Shown here piece after piece: positions 33,282-42,254 of a stretch of 64,000 nt of DNA (the first letter of the stretch is position 1; each line of letters begins with the position of its first letter). The notes under the pieces are model-generated. The model saw nothing but the letters and a program-made list of their open reading frames with translations, ran no database searches and was not told the origin of the DNA. Both the position numbers and the translations under genes were made by a program. This DNA is from Bacillota bacterium (GTDB lineage: Bacteria > Bacillota > UBA4882 > UBA8346), in assembly GCA_023435225.1 (NCBI GenBank), contig JAEYRX010000061.1, positions 9,886 through 73,885 on the forward strand, written 5' to 3'.

Positions 33282-34028
33282 TTGATTAAGCAATCCCGTC
33301 GATCTCTTGTCAAAATCAGTATATTAGGGATTACTTACTTACATCGAAGTAACCCTTTTATCAATGCCTGGCTGGCAGCAAGTTTCCCCGGTTTTGGCAG
33401 GTATATGCTTAATCAGTATGTTCGAGCTACAGTATTAACCTTATCGGAGGTGCTTATTAATACCTTAGCCCATATGAATGAAGCCATTATTTATACTTTT
33501 TGCGGCAGATTTGAAAGGGCAAAAGCCGTGTTAAAACCAGAATGGGCTCTTGGTTATCTTTTAATTTATCTATTTACTATATGGGACAGCTATCGCTCAA
33601 CTCTAACTCATAACAAGCTATGCGAGCTGGCGGAATGGGAGAACAAGCCCTTACATCCATTTCTCATACATCCTCTGGGAATGCAATATTTAGAGCAAAG
33701 AAATCCACTTATAGGGGCTATCTATTCATTTTTCTTTCCCGGTTTAGGCCAATTATATAATCATAGGTTCGTTTTGGCATTCTATGCCATGTTTTGGTGG
33801 TGGTTTTATGGTATTTTATCTCATGGTTTTGAGTCGTTTTTTTTATTATTAACCGGCCATCTTCAAAAATCAATTGCTATACTTCAACCGCATTGGTTAT
33901 TATTTATGCCTTCCGTTATCGGGGGCTCAATCTATCATGCTTTTGTAACTGCAATACAACATAACCGACTTTTCCGGTTGGAACAACGTCCGAAATCGGT
34001 ATGGTTAGCGCTACGGCTTTCGCGGTAG
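33282..34028 (+). CDS. Membrane protein with an internal duplication
   Basis: 248 residues. Two homologous halves: NPFINAWLAASFPGFGRYML (about 22-41) and NPLIGAIYSFFFPGLGQLYN (about 143-162). Each is followed by two to three hydrophobic helices, a FERAKAVLKPEW / LQKSIAILQPHW stretch and an ending near H-N. The FPGxGxxY turn recalls TM2-type membrane hairpins. The function is unknown. The start is TTG after AGAAGAAGGG; no in-frame ATG fits. It overlaps the next frame by 28 bp and lies convergent with the ger operon. Confidence 0.68.
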   Translation: MIKQSRRSLVKISILGITYLHRSNPFINAWLAASFPGFGRYMLNQYVRATVLTLSEVLINTLAHMNEAIIYTFCGRFERAKAVLKPEWALGYLLIYLFTIWDSYRSTLTHNKLCELAEWENKPLHPFLIHPLGMQYLEQRNPLIGAIYSFFFPGLGQLYNHRFVLAFYAMFWWWFYGILSHGFESFFLLLTGHLQKSIAILQPHWLLFMPSVIGGSIYHAFVTAIQHNRLFRLEQRPKSVWLALRLSR

Positions 34029-34282
34029 TAGGTACAAGTATTGGGTTTATTTTAACCTGGGGGCCGATCATCTGGGGTCTAATCTTTGCTTTTATCGCAT
34101 TTTGTCTCGGATTTATCCTTTACTTTTTTATTAAAAAGGGTAGTTACCGACATGTTCCTAAAAAATTGCCGGAAATCGTAGTAATTGTACAATGCTTTGA
34201 AGAACAATCAGTTTTTGTCACCGAGACAATGTGGAAGTTTAATGCATTGACGGTTGGAAAAGTTCAGACAGCTTCAAATTAG
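34001..34282 (+). CDS. Small membrane protein, 93 aa
   Basis: Two hydrophobic helices (TAFAVVGTSIGFILTW, IIWGLIFAFIAFCLGFILYF), then a soluble tail with KKLPEIVVIVQCFEEQSVFV. It starts inside the end of the duplicated membrane protein gene in another frame, 28 bp overlap, without its own clear ribosome site, so coupled translation is likely if it is expressed. No family recognised. It ends 20 bp from the end of the ger operon on the other strand. Confidence 0.5.
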   Translation: MVSATAFAVVGTSIGFILTWGPIIWGLIFAFIAFCLGFILYFFIKKGSYRHVPKKLPEIVVIVQCFEEQSVFVTETMWKFNALTVGKVQTASN

Positions 34283-34301
34283 AAAGTGTTTCATCGGATT
34301 T

Positions 34302-35393
34302 TTATTTTTTTTGGAATCGAACTCGCGCTACCATCCAAGCAATCAAAAAAGGCGTATAATTCATGAAGATAAAAACCCAGTAATACCTGTTTGTGAAATT
34401 GACCATCGTTACTATATCCATTGGTAATCCGGCGATAATCAGGATAATAACGGCTACAACCATTATGAGCCAATTCAGTTTCATTTTTGGCCAAATAAAG
34501 TTTAATTCATGACTGGTGAGATAAATCCCAAGGGTTTCGGCGACATAAAGAAAGGCTAACCAGGTGATTAAAAAAAACAGCCCCGCCTGTTCCAGCAATA
34601 GAAAGGGAACATCAATCACATGAAAAAATTCTACCGACGGCCAAGCCATTTTGGTAATTACGGTTGGCCCGAATGTTCCGATAATACCGATGGTGGCGAG
34701 GAAAAATAATGGAAAACAAATACCCAAGGGTATCAACGTTACTTTGAGCATTTCTTTGGAAGCTTTGATGAAGGGGAGATAAAAAATACCGGCTGTGGCG
34801 GCAATAAATAAATAGAGTGAGTCAAACCCGGTGGCTAACCATTGAAACGGCGCGCCGGTTAATATTGGACGGACATAGGTCCAGTCCACCTGGGATAGCC
34901 CCAAAAATTGCAGGATAAAAATAATGGCTAAGGGTGGAATCAGCATAAATCCGGCTAAGCGGGAAATTGCTTTTATCCCGTGAAGAGCCAGATAAAGGAT
35001 AATGGCTACAAAAATAATCGTTATTAGAATTTGAGGGGTACTTAGAAAAAAATAACTGGAGATCATCAATAGGGATTGTTTAAGCCCTAAAGCGGAGGTC
35101 AAGATGACGTGGGCGATAAAAAAAAGACTTAAAAATGTCCCGCAATATTTCCCGAGGACCTGCCGATAGATAACCGTAAAGCTTTGGTTCGGAAAAATTC
35201 TGGCAAAATCGGCGCTGATGAAGATGAAAGGCAGAAAAAATATCAGTCCGAGAAGTAATCCCATGTATGTATTATAAGTAAGGTGTTGGGCGATTACTGT
35301 CGATAGGAATAAATAACCTCCGCCAATGCTGATATGGGTAATGCCGGCAATGATAAAGCTATTGGGAAGTTTGGCTGTTTTTTGGCCGGGCAT
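34302..35393 (-). CDS. GerAB/YndE-type spore germination permease subunit (second copy)
   Basis: A 363-residue, ten-helix amino-acid-permease-like protein of the GerAB family, the germinant-binding B subunit in the inner spore membrane. FIIAGITHISIGGGYLFLST is TM1. MISSYFFLSTPQILI, ISRLAGFMLIPPLAII and YLPFIKASKEMLK are conserved in GerAB. VDVPFLLLEQAGLFFLITW-type sequence (here DVPFLLLEQAGLFFLITW) marks TM8. It is 24 bp after the first gerAB and clearly paralogous to it. It closes an operon of order A-C-B-B. Confidence 0.9.
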   Translation of the reverse strand: MPGQKTAKLPNSFIIAGITHISIGGGYLFLSTVIAQHLTYNTYMGLLLGLIFFLPFIFISADFARIFPNQSFTVIYRQVLGKYCGTFLSLFFIAHVILTSALGLKQSLLMISSYFFLSTPQILITIIFVAIILYLALHGIKAISRLAGFMLIPPLAIIFILQFLGLSQVDWTYVRPILTGAPFQWLATGFDSLYLFIAATAGIFYLPFIKASKEMLKVTLIPLGICFPLFFLATIGIIGTFGPTVITKMAWPSVEFFHVIDVPFLLLEQAGLFFLITWLAFLYVAETLGIYLTSHELNFIWPKMKLNWLIMVVAVIILIIAGLPMDIVTMVNFTNRYYWVFIFMNYTPFLIAWMVARVRFQKK

Positions 35394-35417
35394 AATTTAA
35401 AACTCCTAACCTTACTT

Positions 35418-36548
35418 TTAAATAAGGGATTTTTTATTTTTAAAGCGCCATCGGGCGATTAACCAAGTACAAGTAAGAAGTGCTAGAAAATAAAAAATAA
35501 TGGTTTTTTGTAAAGGAAGTGTGATTTTTCTGAGTTCAATGGTATTGATAGGAATTAAGGCTGAAAAAAAACCGGATATATTTAAGGCCACGATAAACCA
35601 ATTGCGTTTAACGGTTGGAAAGATAACACTCAAGTTATGTCCGATAATAAAAAAAACTTGAGTAATCGCCACGAAAAGAGAGGCATACCAGGCAATCAAA
35701 AAAAACAGCCCCGCTTGTTCCAATAAAAGATAAGGATAATCGATTAGGTGAAAGAATTCAACCACCGGCCAGGTTATTTTGATGACAACATCCGGCCCAA
35801 AGACGCCGATGACTCCTAAAAGCGACAGAAAGAATAATGGAAAGATGACTGCGAAAGAATATAAACCTACTTTAGCGACATTTTTAGGTTCGCGAATAAA
35901 GGGCATATACAAGGCGATTGATGCCCCGGGTAGGACCGCAAAAGCTAAATCCAGTCCATTTAAAAGCCATTTTTCCGGGGGGGCTTGGAGTACCGGTTGC
36001 AGATTCAATAAGTTAATATTAACTAAGCCGAACAGTTCAAGGCCGAAAATGGTCAAGAGTAGCGGAATCAACATAAATGAGGCCAGCCGACCGATGGAAC
36101 GAATCCCTTTTAACCCCATATACAAGGAACCAGCAATAAAGAAAAGAGGAATTAAAAAAATTGGAGTCCTTTTAAAAAAATATGAGAAGACCATGAGATG
36201 GGCTTCACGAAAAGAAAGATTGGAAACCATAATGATAATTAAGAAAAAGACCACCCCGAAAACCCGGCCCCAAAATTTACCGAATACTTTAACCAAAACA
36301 GCGGAAAGGGTCAGGTCCGGAAAAATTCGCGCTAGATTTGCAGCCATCCAAAAAGTTGGCAATATTAAAATCATAGCGGGGATTAATCCCAGATAACTAT
36401 TGTTTTCTGGTTTTGTAATTATACTAACAAGGAAGATAAAGCTCCAACCGATCAAGATATGGATATATATTGCCGTAATCATACTATAAGGAACTTTTTC
36501 TTCGGTTCGCAAGAGATTATCGGCGTTTTTACCTGCATTATTTTTCAT
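35418..36548 (-). CDS. GerAB/YndE-type spore germination permease subunit (first copy)
   Basis: 376 residues, ten membrane helices, same family as the next gene. MITAIYIHILIGWSFIFLVS is TM1. MVFSYFFKRTPIFLIP, IGRLASFMLIPLLLTI and YMPFIREPKNVAKVG match its paralogue position by position, as does YPYLLLEQAGLFFLIAW. It has an N-terminal extension (about 20 residues) absent from the second copy. It binds a germinant in receptor complexes with GerAA and GerAC. It follows gerAC by 35 bp. Two B subunits in one operon allow receptors of two specificities (inference). Confidence 0.9.
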   Translation of the reverse strand: MKNNAGKNADNLLRTEEKVPYSMITAIYIHILIGWSFIFLVSIITKPENNSYLGLIPAMILILPTFWMAANLARIFPDLTLSAVLVKVFGKFWGRVFGVVFFLIIIMVSNLSFREAHLMVFSYFFKRTPIFLIPLFFIAGSLYMGLKGIRSIGRLASFMLIPLLLTIFGLELFGLVNINLLNLQPVLQAPPEKWLLNGLDLAFAVLPGASIALYMPFIREPKNVAKVGLYSFAVIFPLFFLSLLGVIGVFGPDVVIKITWPVVEFFHLIDYPYLLLEQAGLFFLIAWYASLFVAITQVFFIIGHNLSVIFPTVKRNWFIVALNISGFFSALIPINTIELRKITLPLQKTIIFYFLALLTCTWLIARWRFKNKKSLI

Positions 36549-36583
36549 GTTAATATTAATATCCTCACCGAGTTATTGGTCAC

Positions 36584-37714
36584 TTATTGTAGGACTCCTA
36601 ATCTCTCAATAAATACCTTTACCCTTACTTGAAATTCAGAGCGCCGGTATTCTTGCGGCCATTTCGTAAGTAAGAAATGTTTTGGTTGTTGTATCCGAAA
36701 ATGATTGCCCAGATCAAGGGGATCGCTTTGTAATGCTTGTAACTTACGGAATAACTCCAAATATTTGCGTTCAAGGTGACGGGAGCTCTTTATTTCCAAT
36801 TGCCGGAGTTCCCGCTTACTTAGAGGTGATTGATAGCCACCGAGTTCTCCAATGAAAGCATTTACTTTTAGATCCAGCTTAAACAGGGGATGGCCCGGGT
36901 AGGATACTTTAAGTTTTTTCTTACCGGTAGCCACTTGAAAAGTTATTGGAACTGAGCGGTCTATGGGAATTACTAAACGATTTTCTTTCTTTACATATCG
37001 TAGCATTCCAAATAGAGTGGTCTCATCCCGATCCAGCTCTCCTACCATCCGTTCACCCTGGAAAACCGCCATCCCTAGTAGTTTTATGGTTGTATTCTCA
37101 TCACTGAGTGTTATGATCGGAACGAGTGGGTCTTGGAGTGGGTCAAAAATATTCCGAAATAACTCCCACTGTTTGACGCCAAAGATCTGGTTCGCCCGGT
37201 TGGAGAAGAACCACCGGATGTTTTGGCCGTTGGTCTCTTGCTGCGGCCAATCGATTTTTAATAACTCCAGGGCGGTGGGCCTGGCAATCGCTATAAAGGC
37301 GCTGGGAGGAAAGGTAGGCATCCGGGTAAAGAAATCAAGCGCCGGTTTTAATCCTCTTTTAGCCAAGTCTTCCCCAAAAATGACCGTCCGGCACTGGCCG
37401 ACAAAAATTGTATTTACATCGCGATTTTGAATATCAATCAGCGCCGGAAATAATCCTTGAGCTGAGGCGGATCGAAGGATAAAATTTTTTTGATCGGTTT
37501 GATTTCCTTGTTGTTGTCTCGCCTGGTTGACTAACGGCATTCTGAAAGTCACCAGCATTTTTCCGCCGGAATCGGCATCGATTCCAATGGGACTGACAAT
37601 CATCCGCCGGTCAATATCTTCAGTGTCAAAACAACCCGATATCAGAGTGAGCCCCAGAATAAGCGACCAAAGGACGGGATGGCAAAACCGGCTTTGCTTG
37701 TTATATTGTTTCAT
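36584..37714 (-). CDS. gerAC: GerAC-type spore germination lipoprotein
   Basis: 376 residues. A lipoprotein signal peptide ends LISGC (Cys 28). CFDTEDIDRRMIVSPIGID is the conserved GerAC start (xExNxL..v..lGiD type). VFGEDLAKRGLKPALDFFTR and LLGMAVFQGERMVGEL follow. The C-terminal third (KRELRQLEIKSSRHLERKYL, FRIQQPKHF) matches domain III. It sits on the outer face of the inner spore membrane with A and B. Its ATG overlaps the gerAA stop by 4 bp (ATGA), so translation is coupled. Confidence 0.92.
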   Translation of the reverse strand: MKQYNKQSRFCHPVLWSLILGLTLISGCFDTEDIDRRMIVSPIGIDADSGGKMLVTFRMPLVNQARQQQGNQTDQKNFILRSASAQGLFPALIDIQNRDVNTIFVGQCRTVIFGEDLAKRGLKPALDFFTRMPTFPPSAFIAIARPTALELLKIDWPQQETNGQNIRWFFSNRANQIFGVKQWELFRNIFDPLQDPLVPIITLSDENTTIKLLGMAVFQGERMVGELDRDETTLFGMLRYVKKENRLVIPIDRSVPITFQVATGKKKLKVSYPGHPLFKLDLKVNAFIGELGGYQSPLSKRELRQLEIKSSRHLERKYLELFRKLQALQSDPLDLGNHFRIQQPKHFLLTKWPQEYRRSEFQVRVKVFIERLGVLQ

Positions 37715-39129
37715 TCTTCGTTTTCATCCTCGTTTTCGGTATTGGCCATCCGCTGCTGATCGGTAGGTCGGTATGTCTTGGGCCGAGTGAAACGCATCCA
37801 AAGAGGCTGGCGAAATACGGCGTCACGCAACTCTTTCGGCTGAAGCGGCGCCCAGGGAGCTAAGTAGGAAGTGCCGAAAGAGGTGAGAGTAGCGGCATGG
37901 GCCAAGATCAAGATACCGACTAGAGTTAAGCCGACAATTCCCAAAAAGGCCGCTCCAAAGATCATTAAAAATTTAAAGACCCGCCATGGGATACCCACCG
38001 AAAAACTTGGGGCGCTAAAAGAAGCAATACCCCCGATGGTTACAACCACTAAAGTAGCTCCGGAAACCAGGTTGGTCTGAATCGCAGCTAAAGCAAGCGC
38101 CAGTCCCACCGCTGTCCCCAAGGTCAGACTGATGTTCTTCGGTAAGCGTAAACCGGCTTCCCTGAAAACTTCCAACATGATCTCCAATAATAAAACTTCG
38201 ATAAATATAGGGTACGGTATTCCCCGGCGGCTTTCAGCGATGGAAAAAGCGAAACTGGTAGGCAGCAGCTCCGGATTGCTTGAAGCGAGCGCCACATAAA
38301 GCCCGGAGAAGGCCACGGCTAAATTATTTCCTAATATTCGAAAGAAGCGCAGAAAACTGCCTAGATAAAAACTGAAATAATAATCTTCCGGGCTTTGGTA
38401 CAGTTCGTTAACGGTAGTCGGCACAATCAAGGCGTAAGGGCTTTTATCCACCATGATGGCCACCCGGCCTTCCAGAACCGCCGCCGCTACCTTATCTGTT
38501 CTTTCGGTGCTTTGGATTATTGGGAAAATGGTCAGCCGGTTATCGGTTATTAATTGTTCCAGATAACCGCTTTCTATAACTCCGTCAATTTGAATCGCTG
38601 AAATGCGCCGTTTAACTTCGTTAACCATTTTAGGAGCGGCGATATCGCTGATATATAATACCCGAACCGCAGTTTTGGTCCGGACACCGACAGTCATTTC
38701 GTCAACCCGGAATTTGGGATCGTGAATCCAGCGACGGATCATGGCCGTATTCACCGAAATCGTCTCGGTAAAACCCTCGCGCGGCCCCCGAATCATTGGT
38801 TCGCTGATGGGTTCCTCAATCGGTCGCAACTGCCAGCCGGGGAGAGAAATAGTATAAAAAGACGGTTTTTTGGCTTGACGAATGATGAGCGCATGACCTT
38901 GGGGCAACGAGTCCACAGCGGTTTTGAGGTCCGCAACTTCTTGAAAAGTGGCCGGGGAGTCGTTGAGTAATAGACGGATTTTATCTTCGTGGACCAAGCC
39001 CTCGTAATAAAGAATGGCTGTTTCGCCGTTATTGGACGTTACTTCTTTCAAATCCGCCGGGGTTCCGAGATAGTCCCGGATATTTATCAATGTATCTTGT
39101 AAATTGGTTCCTAGCAAGCTATTATCCAT
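37711..39129 (-). CDS. gerAA: GerAA-type spore germination receptor subunit
   Basis: 472 residues. The N-terminal hydrophilic part (about 1-240) has ILYYEGLVHEDKIR and the signature EPMIRGPREGFTET. Membrane helices follow from about 245 (SFYLGSFLRFFRILGNNLAVA, IPYPIFIEVLLLEIMLEVFREAG, GTAVGLALALAAIQTNLVSG). The C-terminal cytoplasmic tail is Arg-rich and ends in acidic residues. GerA subunits form a nutrient-gated channel in spores. It opens the operon; the ribosome site is distant (AAGGAG 14 bp before ATG), so the start may be imperfectly placed. Confidence 0.93.
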   Translation of the reverse strand: MDNSLLGTNLQDTLINIRDYLGTPADLKEVTSNNGETAILYYEGLVHEDKIRLLLNDSPATFQEVADLKTAVDSLPQGHALIIRQAKKPSFYTISLPGWQLRPIEEPISEPMIRGPREGFTETISVNTAMIRRWIHDPKFRVDEMTVGVRTKTAVRVLYISDIAAPKMVNEVKRRISAIQIDGVIESGYLEQLITDNRLTIFPIIQSTERTDKVAAAVLEGRVAIMVDKSPYALIVPTTVNELYQSPEDYYFSFYLGSFLRFFRILGNNLAVAFSGLYVALASSNPELLPTSFAFSIAESRRGIPYPIFIEVLLLEIMLEVFREAGLRLPKNISLTLGTAVGLALALAAIQTNLVSGATLVVVTIGGIASFSAPSFSVGIPWRVFKFLMIFGAAFLGIVGLTLVGILILAHAATLTSFGTSYLAPWAPLQPKELRDAVFRQPLWMRFTRPKTYRPTDQQRMANTENEDENEE

Positions 39130-39502
39130 TAGATCCGGTTAGCTCCTTAAAGTATAAAACATTGACCCTTCCCGACTTATTTCTACTTTGCTAAAGTTAG
39201 CTTTTTAAGAAAAGGGATAGGGTCGCTTTGAGGCCTAAAATCAGATCCCTTGCCCTTGTAAAAAGAGTAACCACCATCCTTCGCAGTCAATTGTTTGAAA
39301 GATCAACAATGTCCAGCTAATACCTTTTTAGGCTAGAACCATGGATGGCCGATAATTCTTTGGCAATATAAGTATTACCGTTATTTGTAAAAGCAATACA
39401 CCATAATTTAGACTGATGAAATTTCCTGCTCCTGCCCTGGGTGATGAAGGACACTTTAAATTTAGAATAGTAATACCAAGTTCATATTCCCAATTAAGTT
39501 TT
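39130..39502. other. Intergenic stretch upstream of the ger operon
   Basis: Holds a 7-bp stem AAGGGAT...ATCCCTT (39212-39254) that could end the X1 transcript, and a TATACT about 20-30 bp before gerAA without a matching -35. No sigma-G promoter was identified with confidence. The small minus-strand frame 39328-39528 is not supported. Confidence 0.4.
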
Positions 39503-40345
39503 TTAAGCTTGGTCAAACAGTTTATCAAGGAAATAAATAAATAAATAAATACTAAGAATCGAAAATACTGAAACTGGAATCAACCAACCCGGCTTAAAAA
39601 TCATCAAGTGAAAATAATATCCGAAGTAATGAGCAGCTAAAAGCAACAGAGCGATTGTCGCCTTCCACCACCAGCTAATTTTTAAAAAATAGAGCGCTAT
39701 AATCGTCCCTCCCACCACCAAATGATAGATGCTGGCAATGGGAGTGATTTTTGAGCCTTCTACCGCATAGAAATTTTCCCCAAAGGCAAAAATTTTCGAA
39801 AGCCTAAAAATCCATAACAGATGCGCATGCAGAGTAATTAACCCTAAGAAAATATAAATGTAGCGCCAAATGCGACTAATCTGTTTTATGCTGCCGGTAT
39901 AGATTTTTTTAACCATCCAAAAAAGTATCAGCAGGCCCACAATGGTCATCCAAGTCCGATACCAGTTGTGTTTATAAATGCCCAGTTTTATAAATAACTC
40001 TTCAATAAGGCCGTACGCTCCGGCAAAAATAATATACCAGTAATATTTAAGATTATAAACAGCAATCAATAAAGCCGTAGCGGCTATGGAAAACTGCGAG
40101 AATAAATTAGCCGCGACCGAATCGTCATAGGGGGAACTTGGAATAATCTTTGGGAAATATTGATAAGCATTAAAACTGGCAAAAACGGACAATTCGATGG
40201 CAAAGGCTAATCCGGCCACAGTTAGATATAAAGCTAACACCAGCTTGGGTTTTTGGACTTTTGTAAAAATGAAGATGAGTTCAAATGCGGTTGCTATCCC
40301 CAAGAGGATAAACCAGATTGTATTGCTCCAAAATGATGAAGGCAT
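39503..40345 (-). CDS. Polytopic membrane protein, array member X1
   Basis: 280 residues with about nine predicted membrane helices. It shares a signature with the three proteins at 41152, 42255 and 43137: GLIEELFIKLGIYKHNWYRT, of form IE-x-LF-x-x-L-x-IY-x-H-x-W-Y, followed by WMT. It also begins like them (FWSNTIWFILLGI) and ends FIYFLDKLFD. The function is unknown. The first-half motif E-x-x-x-K-x-G-x-Y-x-x-x-W recalls the CBO0543 family protein next door. No catalytic residues stand out. It is the only array member on the minus strand and lies between the ger operon and the rest. Confidence 0.8.
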   Translation of the reverse strand: MPSSFWSNTIWFILLGIATAFELIFIFTKVQKPKLVLALYLTVAGLAFAIELSVFASFNAYQYFPKIIPSSPYDDSVAANLFSQFSIAATALLIAVYNLKYYWYIIFAGAYGLIEELFIKLGIYKHNWYRTWMTIVGLLILFWMVKKIYTGSIKQISRIWRYIYIFLGLITLHAHLLWIFRLSKIFAFGENFYAVEGSKITPIASIYHLVVGGTIIALYFLKISWWWKATIALLLLAAHYFGYYFHLMIFKPGWLIPVSVFSILSIYLFIYFLDKLFDQA

Positions 40346-40598
40346 CAGCTTTCCTTTAATAATTTTTAAGTTTTGTAGTTATTTTTAATTTTCCCAATCA
40401 GAGACATTTTTATTTTTAATGAGCATGGTTCTCTTAAAACTCCCGCAGTAATTGTTTCTCGGGATTAAATAGGTGAAAGTGGGGAGAATGGTTTAATTAT
40501 TAATAAGGGGTCAATTATATAACGTTTGGAGGCTAATATTTGTGTTTTTGGAGAAACTTCAGATTTAGGACAGAATTTTTTCCATGGGGGATAGTTAT

Positions 40599-41090
40599 TT
40601 GCATATCGCTGTTATCTTATTTACAATTTTTGCGGCATGGCGCTGGGGAGATTGGAAAAATTGGCGCAAATACCAATCGACCATGCTTTTTATTATCGTT
40701 GGCGTCTTAATCTATCTTTACATTTATAAAAATAAATCGTTATGGGATTTGGGAAACCATATTTTCGGTGCTACTCTAACAGAACTCTTATATGCTTTTA
40801 TCGTGTTGCCATTGACGGTTTTGCTCCTATTAACCGACTATCCGGATAGTTTTAAAGGACAACTCTATCGCATCGGTAAATTCATGGTTATTTATTCAAT
40901 AATGGAGTTAATTTACTGGAAAACAGGTTTTATTGATTATGATAACGGTTGGAATATCTGGTTATCAATTGGTTGGAATTGTATGATGTTTCCGCTACTG
41001 GTTTTACATTATAAAAAGCCATTATATGCTTATCTTGTCTCCGCAGTGGGATTGACTATTTTTCTACATCTTTTTCCAGTGAAAATGTAA
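40599..41090 (+). CDS. CBO0543-family membrane protein
   Basis: About 163 residues with five predicted helices. ILFTIFAAWRWGDWKNWRKY, WKTGFIDYDNGWNIWLS and MMFPLLVLHYKKPLYAY are the signatures of the CBO0543 family, found as multiple paralogues in spore formers; the function is not established. The TTG at 40599 is preferred: GGGGGA ends 7 bp before it, whereas the ATG at 40584 has no site. It lies beside four larger proteins with a similar E...K.G..Y...W motif. Confidence 0.82.
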   Translation: MHIAVILFTIFAAWRWGDWKNWRKYQSTMLFIIVGVLIYLYIYKNKSLWDLGNHIFGATLTELLYAFIVLPLTVLLLLTDYPDSFKGQLYRIGKFMVIYSIMELIYWKTGFIDYDNGWNIWLSIGWNCMMFPLLVLHYKKPLYAYLVSAVGLTIFLHLFPVKM

Positions 41091-41151
41091 AGTTTTTATT
41101 TGGGGAAAGATAGGGACAATTACCGTTTTTTGAATGATAGGAGATTTGTAT

Positions 41152-42036
41152 ATGAACTATTTTTGGACCAATACCATTTGGTTTATTCTTTTAGGCGTTA
41201 CTACAATAATAGAGGTTGCTTATTTCCTTATCAAATCTAAAAATCGAACATTGACGGTGGCCTTTTATCTGGCGGTTTCGGGAATGGTTTTTCTAATTGA
41301 AATGGGATTATTTGGATTTTTTAGAGCTTATGATTATTACCCTAAGATATTTCATCAGATTTCCCAACTAGATGACAACCTGGCAGGCAATGTTTTCTCA
41401 CAATTTTCCCTTGCGGCTTCCGCCCTCCTGATCTGTGTTTTAAATCTAAAGTATTATTGGTATTTAATAATTGCTTTGCTTTATGGCGCTATTGAACAGC
41501 TGTTTTTATATTTAGGCATTTATACACAACATTGGTATCATACTTGGATGACGGTTGCGGGTCTTATTTTATTATTCATTATAGTTAAACTAGCATACAA
41601 TAAAGTCTTTACGGGTCGTCCGAGGCGTATTTTTAAGTATATTCTCATGTATTTCACCGTATTTGCTCCCCATACCGATCTCATTAGTTGGCCTTTTCGA
41701 TTAGTCGGGGGGGTTCCGACATTTAATGAAAGAATACTTACCAATCCGGTAATCAGCGGTGAACTTCTATTTGGCATTAGTTTTAATGTGCTTACCAATA
41801 CGATATTAATTGCTTATTTTCTGAGATTTAAATGGTGGGGTCATTCAATGGTAATATTGGCTTTATATCTATTTTATTATATGGCCTATCGCTTCAATTA
41901 TATTATCTACAAAGACATAGGCCTATCGATGTTGTTCGCTACTTTGGAAATTTTCGGGATGTATTTGTGGGTCTTTGTTTTTGATCGACTATACGATAAC
42001 CATTTAGAAAAGAAAAGGCAACCATTTGAGGAATGA
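41152..42036 (+). CDS. Polytopic membrane protein, array member X2
   Basis: About 294 residues with nine predicted helices. FWTNTIWFILLGVTTIIEV is TM1. GAIEQLFLYLGIYTQHWYHT followed by WMT is the array signature. FKWWGHSMVILALYLFYYMA and FEIFGMYLWVFVFDRLY-type segments (here LEIFGMYLWVFVFDRLY) close the chain. The start at 41152 has TAGGAG 9 bp before it; an ATG six codons earlier precedes that site. Closest to X3, with which it aligns along its whole length. Function unknown. Confidence 0.8.
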   Translation: MNYFWTNTIWFILLGVTTIIEVAYFLIKSKNRTLTVAFYLAVSGMVFLIEMGLFGFFRAYDYYPKIFHQISQLDDNLAGNVFSQFSLAASALLICVLNLKYYWYLIIALLYGAIEQLFLYLGIYTQHWYHTWMTVAGLILLFIIVKLAYNKVFTGRPRRIFKYILMYFTVFAPHTDLISWPFRLVGGVPTFNERILTNPVISGELLFGISFNVLTNTILIAYFLRFKWWGHSMVILALYLFYYMAYRFNYIIYKDIGLSMLFATLEIFGMYLWVFVFDRLYDNHLEKKRQPFEE

Positions 42037-42254
42037 TTCCCCAGATTATAGTATTTAATAAGTTGATGTGCCAACCCCTTAGTTTACTCTCTAGTATTAT
42101 TTCCATTAACTTAACCTTTATTTATAGAAACATTGTCTTCTTACAGAGCAGAAAAACTTTGCCACGACGACAGAAAAAATTAATAATAAATATTGGATGG
42201 TATAATCTTATCCCGGTAAGGAAATGTTTTAAATATAAACGAGGGTAATAATAT

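Noticed and set aside
35779..36396. 205-codon plus-strand frame
   Set aside because: Antisense to a well-defined gerAB gene; composition is Lys/Arg/Thr-rich, as expected from a mirrored membrane gene.
36963..37430. 155-codon plus-strand frame
   Set aside because: Antisense to gerAC.
39328..39528. 66-codon minus-strand frame
   Set aside because: Overlaps the end of X1 and has no ribosome site or membrane/soluble pattern.
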